Shown one piece after another: positions 1 to 7,098 of a stretch of DNA of 64,000 nt. Origin of the DNA: Chitinophagales bacterium (GTDB lineage: Bacteria > Bacteroidota > Bacteroidia > Chitinophagales > Saprospiraceae); contig JAAFJY010000031.1 in NCBI GenBank assembly GCA_013299105.1, positions 1-64,000 on the forward strand. Reading direction: 5' to 3'. The position numbers were made by a program, and so were the translations under genes. The notes beneath the pieces were generated by a model. The model was not told the DNA's origin. It worked only from the letters and a program-made list of their open reading frames with translations, and did not search any database. Each line of letters begins with the position of its first letter. Positions within the stretch are counted from its first letter, which is position 1.

Positions 1-600
1 TTGAAGAAGTTGTTCCCAGCACTTGGGAAATAGGCCTATTCATCACGTTACATTATTGTTTTTTAACGTCATTTTTTCATATATACAACCTCTTTTTTTG
101 TCCAACGGATGGGGAGTACTTCAGGATTTGGGTTTAGTGAAAAAAGAAAAGCAACTGAATGAAAGGATTTGTGTTCTTTTTTTGCTAAACCCCAAAAGCA
201 AATACGTCCATTTTATTTTAGCTCAAATACTAAACATATACCGCATGTATTACTATGCAGCATAACAAATGAATGGATTTTCACTGGTCATTAAACCTCG
301 CTTATCATGCTTGGAAAGCAAGCAATTGCAAGCAGCTACCTAAAATGGATAATGGATAGAAAACTTAGTTTTTGGGAAGATCAATAACAGAGTGAAAAAA
401 TTTGAGATCGATCAAAACCTGACTAAATAAGATTAAAAACTAAATCAATAAAAAAACAACAAATCAATTTTAACAAATCAATGTTGCAAAGTAAAGACGT
501 ATTCCTTTTAAGCGCAAGTTTTTTCGCTATTTTTTTTCAAAATTAACATTTGTTAAAAACTTTTTCGGTATTGACCGTTATCGGTATTTGATTCTCCCAC
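1..600. other. Intergenic stretch with one R1 repeat
   Basis: No gene is supported here. The only structured part is a left-truncated copy of the dispersed palindromic repeat R1 (124-233). The short reading frame over it (23-265) is a by-product of the repeat, since the same amino-acid string reappears wherever the repeat does. The rest is AT-rich. The first 33 bases could be the last codons of an incoming plus-strand gene (stop TAG at 31-33), but this is too short to support. Confidence 0.6.
124..233 (+). repeat. R1 dispersed palindromic repeat, copy 1 (left arm truncated)
   Basis: Shares most of its length with copies at 20661, 25680 and 32464: left arm with GGATTTGGGTTTAGTGAAAA, centre CAACTG...GAAAGGA, right arm GTGTTCTTTTTTTGCTAAAC and end TTTTAGCTCAAATACTA. 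The outer ~22 bases of the left arm, present in the other copies, are missing. It lies downstream of the minus-strand barrel gene ending at 601, so unlike the other three copies it has no gene start directly next to it. Confidence 0.8.
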
Positions 601-3039
601 CTACTCCCTCCTCGTATTCACATCATCATTCCGAATACTCCTCTTCGTCTGCTTCACCTCCGCCTGGTTCTTCCCAAAGCGGTAATTGACGCTAAAATTG
701 ACACTGCGGAAGTATTCGCGGATGGTGTTTTGCTCCTCAAAACCGGCCCCGGTGATCTCGGTAATGTTTTGGCGGAAGCGGCTGAAAGGGTTGTTGACGC
801 TGGCCGAAATTTGCATTTTATCCTGCAAAGCCTGCTTGTTGAGGCTAAAATGTGAGCCGATAAAGCCATTGATGGTCCCTTGCAAGTCGCTGGGGCTGCG
901 ACTGACGAGGTTGAAGCCGAAATTGCTGCGCCAGCCTTTTTGCAAGTCCCAACTGAAGGAATGGTCGCTGAAATAGTTGAAAATGTAATTCTTGAATTGT
1001 TGCTGGTCGGTTTCGCCCTTGAGGAAAAACTGGCCCAGGTGGACGTTGATGCTGTAGTTCAGCCTTTTCGTAATGGGCACATTTGCATTGGCGTCCAGGC
1101 TGATGTGGCTGCCCCGGCCCACGTTGGCATAGGTGACTTTGGTGATGTTATTTTGGGCGTCAAAATTGTAAGTGCGCAAGTCGAGTTTGTTGAATAGGTC
1201 GAAACCCAAGCCCAGGTTGAAGCTCACTTTTTTGTTCAAACCATAGCCCACTTGCACGTTGCTGAACACCGTAGGCTGTAAATTGGGATTGCCAAAACGC
1301 AGCACATTGGGGTTGCTGCGGTCCACAAAAGGATTGATTCTGGTAATGTGCGGGCGGCGGATGCGCTGCACAAAACCCAGGCTTAAACTTTGGCCTTCGG
1401 TTAGCGTGTAATTGAAATTCAAGGTCGGGATCAGGTTGAAAAAAGACTGATTGGCCTGGGTGTCGCTGGATCGAAAATCGGCAGCGGTGAAGGTCTGTTC
1501 GGCGCGCCAACCCGCCATCAAGCCCCATTTTTCGCCGCCCAATTGGTAGCTGTTGTAAATGGAGTACACATTTTGACGGTACTGGTAGACATTGCCCAAG
1601 GCCGGATTCAGCACATATTCCCCCTTCAAACTGTCAAAACTGGCGAAGCCGAAATCGCTGCCATTGTCGCGCAAAATGACTTTGGCACCGAGCTCCATGT
1701 TGCCTTTGGAGAGGGGTTTGCTCCAGTCAATTTGGACGCTGTTTTCGGCAAAATAGTCTTCATTGTTTTGCTCAAAACCAGGCTCGCGGTAGTTCAGCCG
1801 TTCCACAAAAGAGACATTACCCTGGTTTTTGTTGTCAAAGCGCAAAAAACGGTAGGACAAGGTCAGCAATTCCGCTTTGTTCCTTTTGAAACTATGCTGA
1901 AAATTGAAAGTGGCATCCATGCCCTGACCTTGTACCCTACTGCGATTGAGCAATGTGTATGCCTGCTGTTGCAGGCTTTTTTCCAACAAACTTGAATTTT
2001 GGGTGAGCTGATTCAGGCCCTTGCTGCCGTTGAGGTTGAATTGGCCCGACAAGAGGTTCAAAGTGTCCAAATCATAGCTCAGTTCCGTACCCAGATAGCC
2101 CGAATGGCTGTCGTTGTTGCGCTTGATCTGTTGTGAAAGTTGAGTCCCCAAATCGGGGCTTTGGCGCAGTAAATCCGTGTTGTAGTTGGGCGTGTTGTAC
2201 TGGCTGGTACCCGCATAACTGGAAAAGGCAAACTTGCCGCTTTTCATGGCAAAAGAAGTGCCTACGCCCGGCCCGCCCACCGGAAAACGCCAAAAACCAT
2301 TGACTGTGCCCTGAAATCCGTTGCTGACCCTTTTGTTGGTGACAATGTTGATCAGGCCCGCCAATCCTTCAGCTTCGTAGCGGGCAGGTGGGGTGGTGAT
2401 CACCTCGATGCGCAAGATGGTGGAAGCGGGCATGCTGCGCAAAACCTCCTGCGGACTGCGCTCCATCATGCTGTTGGGCTTGCCATTCACGAGGATGCGA
2501 AAATTGTTGTTGCCTTTGAGCAGGATTTCGCCCGCTCCGTTGAGCGACAAAAAGGGCACTTTGCGCATGATCTCCAAGAGGCTGCTGGACTTGCTCTCCG
2601 GGTCGGCTTGCAGGTCGTAAACCAGGCGGTCGATTTCTTTTTTGACCAGCATGCGAGGAGCCTGGATCTGCACTTCTTTTAAGTCAAAGGATGCGGTTTG
2701 GAGGAAAATGGAGGGCAAAACCATTTTTTCGGCAGCTTGCAGGTTGATCTTGAGTGCCTTGCTTTGGTAGCCCAAGGCCTGGATTTCGACTAAAAACTGC
2801 CCTGCGGCTAGGTTTTCGATCAAAAAAGTGCCTTCCAGGTCACTTGCTGCACCTTTGAGTAGGTTTCCAGCCTCATCTTTTAGCATGATGGTGGCGAAAG
2901 CCAGGGCTTGGGAGCTGCTGGAGTCGATGAGTTGGCCTCGGATGCTGGCCGTTTGGGCCCTTACTTGTTTTGCCCCAAAACAGAGAAACAGGAAGAAAAC
3001 AGGTAATAAATAAAGTCGGGTGAGCTGACGGTTTTTCAT
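601..3039 (-). CDS. TonB-dependent outer-membrane beta-barrel receptor
   Basis: A predicted outer-membrane protein of 812 residues. The start was set at the ATG giving MKNRQLTRLYLLPVFFLF, because a hydrophobic signal peptide ending near VRAQ follows at once; the longer frame adds 16 unlikely residues. After the signal comes a carboxypeptidase-regulatory-like domain (about residues 30-115), then a plug-like region (KKEIDRLVYDL, ILLKGNNNFRILVNGKP, VEVITTPPARYEAEGLAGLI) and a long beta-barrel rich in alternating aromatic strands, ending in VNFSVNYRFGKN plus a charged tail. This matches the Bacteroidota outer-membrane beta-barrel family (PF14905 type). Such proteins usually import a ligand or act with an extracytoplasmic regulator. 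No SusD partner is adjacent, so the substrate is unknown. Confidence 0.88.
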   Translation of the reverse strand: MKNRQLTRLYLLPVFFLFLCFGAKQVRAQTASIRGQLIDSSSSQALAFATIMLKDEAGNLLKGAASDLEGTFLIENLAAGQFLVEIQALGYQSKALKINLQAAEKMVLPSIFLQTASFDLKEVQIQAPRMLVKKEIDRLVYDLQADPESKSSSLLEIMRKVPFLSLNGAGEILLKGNNNFRILVNGKPNSMMERSPQEVLRSMPASTILRIEVITTPPARYEAEGLAGLINIVTNKRVSNGFQGTVNGFWRFPVGGPGVGTSFAMKSGKFAFSSYAGTSQYNTPNYNTDLLRQSPDLGTQLSQQIKRNNDSHSGYLGTELSYDLDTLNLLSGQFNLNGSKGLNQLTQNSSLLEKSLQQQAYTLLNRSRVQGQGMDATFNFQHSFKRNKAELLTLSYRFLRFDNKNQGNVSFVERLNYREPGFEQNNEDYFAENSVQIDWSKPLSKGNMELGAKVILRDNGSDFGFASFDSLKGEYVLNPALGNVYQYRQNVYSIYNSYQLGGEKWGLMAGWRAEQTFTAADFRSSDTQANQSFFNLIPTLNFNYTLTEGQSLSLGFVQRIRRPHITRINPFVDRSNPNVLRFGNPNLQPTVFSNVQVGYGLNKKVSFNLGLGFDLFNKLDLRTYNFDAQNNITKVTYANVGRGSHISLDANANVPITKRLNYSINVHLGQFFLKGETDQQQFKNYIFNYFSDHSFSWDLQKGWRSNFGFNLVSRSPSDLQGTINGFIGSHFSLNKQALQDKMQISASVNNPFSRFRQNITEITGAGFEEQNTIREYFRSVNFSVNYRFGKNQAEVKQTKRSIRNDDVNTRRE

Positions 3040-3082
3040 TTTGTAAAAACTAGCAGGTGATCGAGTAATAAGCCTCCCAATT

Positions 3083-3250
3083 CGCAACTCCGTTGCTTCA
3101 TTCGCGCTTTGCGTGCCTCGCTTTGCGAGGCTTTTTTAGCACACGGATTACACGGGTTACACGGATTTTCACGGATTGCTAACATGATTTTGACCGTGAT
3201 TTTGACGCTCGCTGCGATAAATATCCGTAAGGACTTGAAAGCTTTATTTG
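3083..3250. repeat. R2 modular repeat, copy a (terminator-like hairpin plus 9-nt tandem)
   Basis: Contains a hairpin GCCTCGC-ttt-GCGAGGC followed by six T (3115-3137), which looks like a factor-independent terminator on the plus strand. Then come three near-copies of a 9-nt unit (ACACGGATT, ACACGGGTT, ACACGGATT) and the R2 core read as its complement (ATTGCTAACATGATTTTGAC). It fills most of the gap between the barrel gene start and the small membrane protein. Confidence 0.75.
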
Positions 3251-3334
3251 AATCTTTCTCAAAAAACAGACATGGCAAGGCCAGGCCTTTCTGAGAAAAG
3301 CGATGAATGATTCTAATTTGTGGGTCTCTGGATT

Positions 3335-3670
3335 TTACCGCTGATTAGCGCGTTGCACCAGGTAATAGGCGACCATGCCTGCGGCCAAAAAAATGGCCTC
3401 AACGCCGTAGGGCATGGCCGATTGGGTGGGCGAATAGGCCAAAACTTCATTGACGACCAGGCCCATTCCGCCAAAAAACAGCAAAAAAGCCCATTTCAGG
3501 GTTTGGCTGCCGGATAGTTGCTCCAGGATTTTGGCGGTGTGCTCGTTGTGCTCATCGCGGTTGAGGATGCGTTTTTTGAGGTTGTAATTGAGCACCTGCA
3601 CAATGATGGCACTCATCAGGCCCAAAATGGCGATCAGGGTCAAAAAAGGCAAAGCGTGTTTAAGTACCAT
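3335..3670 (-). CDS. Small membrane protein of unknown function
   Basis: 111 residues with an N-terminal membrane segment (FLTLIAILGLMSAIIVQVL), a charged middle (LNRDEHNEHTAKILEQLSG) and two more hydrophobic segments (WAFLLFFGGMGLVVNEVL and AIFLAAGMVAYYLV). It resembles the small DUF6249-type membrane proteins that often sit near ECF sigma factors in Bacteroidota, but I cannot confirm the family. It is divergent from the sigma-factor gene at 4028. Function not assigned. Confidence 0.6.
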   Translation of the reverse strand: MVLKHALPFLTLIAILGLMSAIIVQVLNYNLKKRILNRDEHNEHTAKILEQLSGSQTLKWAFLLFFGGMGLVVNEVLAYSPTQSAMPYGVEAIFLAAGMVAYYLVQRANQR

Positions 3671-4027
3671 AAAGCATAAGTTTGTGCGGATTGGCGCAAT
3701 TTGAACAAGTGACCGAGCACCCGGCGAAAATGTTGCAGCAAAACTGAAAAACTTTTTTTAAGGCCACTGATTAAATATGATCAACAAGTTGGCGAAAGCC
3801 TTTAGCCGCTTTGCGGCTTCAAGTTGGGAACACGGATGTAACAGATAAAACTGATTTTCACGGATTTCCAGCATGACGTTGACTCCCCAAAGCAGCATAA
3901 TAGATGGTCAAAAGCGTTCACTTTTTTTTCGCAATTTTTAGCCAAAAACTGCAACATTTTTGAACCTTACCCAGTCACTTGGCTAAACTTCGCATACGGC
4001 AAGCTTTGCACCTGCGAATCAGATGGT
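3671..4027. other. Divergent intergenic region containing R2 copy b
   Basis: Separates the minus-strand membrane protein from the plus-strand sigma factor, so it should hold the promoters of both. I could not find a clear TTG/TAnnTTTG pair. The middle (3797-3885) is an R2 repeat: small hairpin CCGCTTTGCGG, then GTTGGGAACACGGATG and a core variant TTTCCAGCATGACGTTGAC. Confidence 0.5.
3797..3885. repeat. R2 modular repeat, copy b (short)
   Basis: Short member of the R2 family. The hairpin CCGCTTTGCGG replaces the usual GCCTCGC hairpin. It is followed by the shared GTTGGGAACACGGATG, an ATTTTCACGGATTTCCAG segment and a diverged core (CAGCATGACGTTGAC instead of AACATGATTTTGAC). Confidence 0.65.
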
Positions 4028-4585
4028 ATGCAAGACGAACGGGAACTGGTTGAAAAAGTATTGAAAGGCGATATGCGGGCGTTCAAAGTGTTGCTTGAGC
4101 GCCATGAGCAACTGGTATTCTGGGTTTGTCGGCGCATCCTCAACTCGGATACCGACGTGGAAGATGTGTGCCAGGAAGTATTCATCAAGGTGCATCAAAA
4201 CCTGGGGCGCTTCAATTTTCAGTCTAAACTCTCGACTTGGATTGCCAAAATTGCGCACAACACGGCCCTGACTCATTGGCAAAAACAACAAAGCCTGCAA
4301 AAAATCCAAAGCGCCAAATACCTCGAAGACCAAGGCCTTAAAATGCCCGAAACCCCCGAAACGGCCTATCAGCAAATGGAAAGGAGTGAAATCCTGGAAA
4401 ATTTGATCGCCCAATTACCCGAACATTACCGCAGCGTCTTGACTTTGTACCACTTGCAGGAGTTCAGTTACGAGGAAATTGCCCAAATCACGGGCATGCC
4501 TGATGGAACGGTCAAAAACTACTTGTTTCGGGCCAGAAAATTGCTGAAAACGCAATTGGAGAATTTTGATAAAACCAATTTGTGA
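4028..4585 (+). CDS. ECF-type RNA polymerase sigma factor
   Basis: A 185-residue sigma-70 family protein of the extracytoplasmic-function class, which directs RNA polymerase to a specific promoter set. Region 2 is clear (residues about 20-90: LLERHEQLVFWVCRRIL, DVEDVCQEVFIKVHQNL, LSTWIAKIAHNTALTHWQ). Region 4 is at about 125-180 (LPEHYRSVLTLYHLQEFSYE, TGMPDGTVKNYLFRARKLL). Regions 1.2 and 3 are absent, as usual for ECF factors. The stop codon overlaps the start of the next gene, which encodes a membrane protein with the layout of an anti-sigma factor, so the pair is probably co-translated. Confidence 0.92.
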   Translation: MQDERELVEKVLKGDMRAFKVLLERHEQLVFWVCRRILNSDTDVEDVCQEVFIKVHQNLGRFNFQSKLSTWIAKIAHNTALTHWQKQQSLQKIQSAKYLEDQGLKMPETPETAYQQMERSEILENLIAQLPEHYRSVLTLYHLQEFSYEEIAQITGMPDGTVKNYLFRARKLLKTQLENFDKTNL

Positions 4586-4986
4586 TGAAACCTGATCGCG
4601 ACGAAGAAATTCAAGCCATGCTGGACGCTGGCCAAACTGCCCCCTTGGAAGATGGTGATGCAGCCGCTTATCAGCGCTTGTATGCCGACTTGAAAGCGCC
4701 CTCGCCCAAGGGCCTTACCTTAGGTTTTGCCAATACTGTGGTGCAAAAAATCAAAAAAGCACAAGCGGCCCGTGCTGATCGAAGGATCAATCTGGCTTTG
4801 GCCGGCTTGTGCTTTTTGGGGGTATTGGGCGTGTTGTATTGTCTTTTTTCACTTGGCACGAATGGTTTACAAGCAATAGGACAAGTCCTTCAGCAGGTAT
4901 GGCCAGGGGTTTTGTTGCTTGTTTTCGCCTTGTGGATGTACCATTGGGTGTCCATGAAATTGAGTGCCATCGGCATGGAAAAGTAG
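4585..4986 (+). CDS. Putative membrane anti-sigma factor
   Basis: About 133 residues. The ATG at 4585 shares its A with the TGA stop of the sigma gene (TGATG), a coupling arrangement; a GTG three bases earlier is the other possible start. The N-terminal half is soluble and acidic (KPDRDEEIQAMLDAGQTA). The C-terminal half has two membrane segments (INLALAGLCFLGVLGVLYCL and VLLLVFALWMYHW). There is no recognisable zinc-binding anti-sigma motif. The role is inferred from position and topology only: it would hold the sigma factor at the inner membrane. Confidence 0.65.
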   Translation: MKPDRDEEIQAMLDAGQTAPLEDGDAAAYQRLYADLKAPSPKGLTLGFANTVVQKIKKAQAARADRRINLALAGLCFLGVLGVLYCLFSLGTNGLQAIGQVLQQVWPGVLLLVFALWMYHWVSMKLSAIGMEK

Positions 4987-5036
4987 CAAACAAGCGTTAC
5001 CTTAGACAGGGCATGCCCTGTCTCTACAAACCCGCC

Positions 5037-5138
5037 ATTAACAATTAACCATTAACAACTAACCATTAACCATTAACAACTAACCATTAACCATTAACAA
5101 CTAACCATTAACCATTAACAACTAACCATTAACAACTT
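5037..5138. repeat. Tandem ATTAAC-type repeat
   Basis: A run of 6-, 7- and 8-nt units of the type CATTAAC, AATTAAC and AACTAAC, with a higher-order period of about 22-28 nt. It ends 13 bases inside the gap's right edge, reaching into the last codons of the convergent symporter gene. A short relative (CTAACAACTAACCACTAA) occurs near 44137. Confidence 0.8.
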
Positions 5139-6870
5139 CTTTAACCTTCCCTCCAATAGTCGCCTGCAAAATCCAGGCCAGGCTCATCACACTCAAACAC
5201 CCGATCAAGTTCAACCAGAGGTAAGCGACTTTGATGGCAATGCTCAGGCCAAACACATTCAATACCACATTTTTTTCGCTGGCCCAATAAATGGCGATGA
5301 CCATGATTTGGGTAATCACCGCCGCAATGAACACTGGGCGACCGCTCACCGATTTGAGGAAAAAAGCGGTCATGAATACGCCTAAAATCACCCCGTAAAA
5401 TATCGAACCGATGATATTGACCGCTTGAATGAGGTTGTCGAACAACTGTGCAGTGAGGGCAAAAATCAAGGCCATAATGCCCCAAAACACCGTAAAGCCC
5501 TTGGAGGCCAGCAAATAATGCCGATCGTTGCCATTTTTCACCAATACTGGTTTGTAAATGTCCACCACGCTGGTAGTGGCCAAGGCATTGAGCTCCGAAG
5601 CCGTGGAAGACCAGGCAGCGGCAAAAATCATGGCCAAAAGCAAGCCAATGACCCCCATCGGCATGTAGCGCAAAACGTAGGTAATGAACACGTAATCGGT
5701 GTCGCGGGTCACGGCTTTGGGGTGCTCGCGAAGGATCAAGTCTTTGGCTTTTTGGCGCAAAGCCAGGTCCGTTTCCTGGATTGTTTTCAATTGGGCTTGG
5801 GCCAGGTCAGCTTGTTCGTTTTGCTTGGCTTGCATGGCCCCAAGCAAGGTGTTGGCTACTGTTTTACGTTCGGCTTGCAGCTCGGCGTATTGCTTTTCGA
5901 GGCTGGCGTATTCTACCCGTCCTTGCTCAGATAATTTCTTTACGTTGGCGTGATTGAAATGCAAAGGTGCCGCGTTGAATTGGTAAAACACCGCCACCAA
6001 AACCCCTACCAGCAAAATGACAAACTGCATCGGTATTTTCAACAAACCATTGAACATCAAACCCAGGCGACTTTCGGAGAGCGATTTTCCGCCCAAATAG
6101 CGCGAAACTTGCGATTGGTCGGTACCAAAATAAGACAAGAACAAAAAGGTACCGCCGATGACCCCCGACCACACATTGTAGCGGCTGGAAAGGTCCCAGG
6201 AAAAGTCCACCACGTTCATTTTGCCCATTTTCCCGGCCAAGCCCAAGGCGTCATTGAAATGCAAATTCTTTGGCAATTGAAAGATGATCAAGCCTGCCGC
6301 CAAGACCAGACCTCCCAGCATGACCACCATTTGCAGGGTTTGGGTCACACTTACGGCCTTGGAGCCGCCCGAAACGGTGTACAAGATGACCACAATGCCC
6401 ATCAACAAAATCGTGCCTTGCAAGGGCCAATCCATAATCTGCGACATCACAATCGAAGGCGCGTAAATGGTCAAGCCAGCCGCCAAGCCCCGCTGAATCA
6501 AGAACAAACTGGCCGTAAGCAAACGAGTAGGGCGGCCAAAACGGCTTTCGAGGTATTCATAGGCGGTATAAACTTTGAGACGGTAGTAGTTGGGCAAGAC
6601 AAAAATGCTCAAAATGACCATCGCGATGGGCAAGCCGTAGTAAAATTGCACAAAGCGCATGCCATCTTCATAAGCCTGGCCTGGTGTTGACAAAAAGGTG
6701 ATGGCACTGGCCTGGGTAGCCATGATGTTGAGGCCGATGGCCCACCACATCCGGTCATCATCGCCGCGCAGGTAAGCACTGGCGGTTTGTACCGAACGGG
6801 TTTTCCAGATGCCATAAGCAGCAATTCCCAGCAGGGCACTCAGCATCACTAACCAATCAATCCACTGCAT
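5122..6870 (-). CDS. Sodium:solute symporter family protein
   Basis: A 582-residue, multi-pass inner-membrane protein (about 13 predicted helices) of the sodium/solute symporter family. Family features include an N-terminal DWLVMLSALLGIAAYGIWK helix, the GQAYEDGMRFVQFYYGLPIA region and a later AAAWSSTASELNALATTSVVD segment. An unusual soluble insert of about 85 residues (308-393), rich in Lys, Glu, Gln and Ala and likely coiled coil, lies between two helices. It is the last gene of a three-gene minus-strand run with a PIG-L deacetylase and a tiny membrane peptide. That suggests uptake of a sugar or amino-sugar product released by the deacetylase, but the solute is unknown. Confidence 0.88.
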   Translation of the reverse strand: MQWIDWLVMLSALLGIAAYGIWKTRSVQTASAYLRGDDDRMWWAIGLNIMATQASAITFLSTPGQAYEDGMRFVQFYYGLPIAMVILSIFVLPNYYRLKVYTAYEYLESRFGRPTRLLTASLFLIQRGLAAGLTIYAPSIVMSQIMDWPLQGTILLMGIVVILYTVSGGSKAVSVTQTLQMVVMLGGLVLAAGLIIFQLPKNLHFNDALGLAGKMGKMNVVDFSWDLSSRYNVWSGVIGGTFLFLSYFGTDQSQVSRYLGGKSLSESRLGLMFNGLLKIPMQFVILLVGVLVAVFYQFNAAPLHFNHANVKKLSEQGRVEYASLEKQYAELQAERKTVANTLLGAMQAKQNEQADLAQAQLKTIQETDLALRQKAKDLILREHPKAVTRDTDYVFITYVLRYMPMGVIGLLLAMIFAAAWSSTASELNALATTSVVDIYKPVLVKNGNDRHYLLASKGFTVFWGIMALIFALTAQLFDNLIQAVNIIGSIFYGVILGVFMTAFFLKSVSGRPVFIAAVITQIMVIAIYWASEKNVVLNVFGLSIAIKVAYLWLNLIGCLSVMSLAWILQATIGGKVKEVVNG

Positions 6871-6874
6871 AGGC

Positions 6875-6994
6875 TCAGGAGTAATAACGGGTAAGAAAGT
6901 AGAAAAATGCGATCAAAACCGCATTGAAAAGCAGAACCAGCCAATAAACGCGGGTCCAACTGCCGAGGATCGGCGCTTCATTTTTATGAGTCAT
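6875..6994 (-). CDS. 39-residue single-pass membrane peptide in symporter operon
   Basis: The protein begins MTHKNEAPILGSWTR and continues with one hydrophobic helix (VYWLVLLFNAVLIAFFYFL) and a short end TRYYS. The ATG at 6994 was chosen because sequence further upstream is R3 repeat. It ends four bases before the symporter start and follows the PIG-L gene, so all three are probably one transcript. Its size and tight spacing suggest an accessory subunit of the transporter, in the way short peptides accompany some SSS carriers. This is inference from position. Confidence 0.6.
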   Translation of the reverse strand: MTHKNEAPILGSWTRVYWLVLLFNAVLIAFFYFLTRYYS

Positions 6995-7009
6995 CGGTAG
7001 GGTATTTTG

Positions 7010-7098
7010 AGTTGAAAAGCTGAATGGTTGAAGGGTTGAAGGGTTGAAAAGAGGGGCTCTCTTCAACTCTTCAACTCTTCAACATTTCAACTTTTCAA
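7010..7098. repeat. R3 inverted 8-9-nt array between PIG-L and small peptide genes
   Basis: Units of GGTTGAAG on the left face units of CTTCAACTC on the right around a GAGGGGCTCTC centre, so the whole element can fold into one long hairpin. It lies inside the presumed operon, exactly between the PIG-L stop codon and the 39-residue peptide gene. Confidence 0.75.

Noticed and set aside
1-33. Last codons of a plus-strand gene (ending LKKLFPALGK)
   Set aside because: Eleven codons are too few to tell a gene end from chance.
23-265. 80-residue frame at the left edge
   Set aside because: Its second half is the translation of repeat R1; the same peptide appears upstream of the sulfite reductase start for the same reason.
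5950-6690. 246-residue plus-strand open frame
   Set aside because: Antisense to the symporter; very high His and Gln content, typical of a reversed membrane-protein gene.
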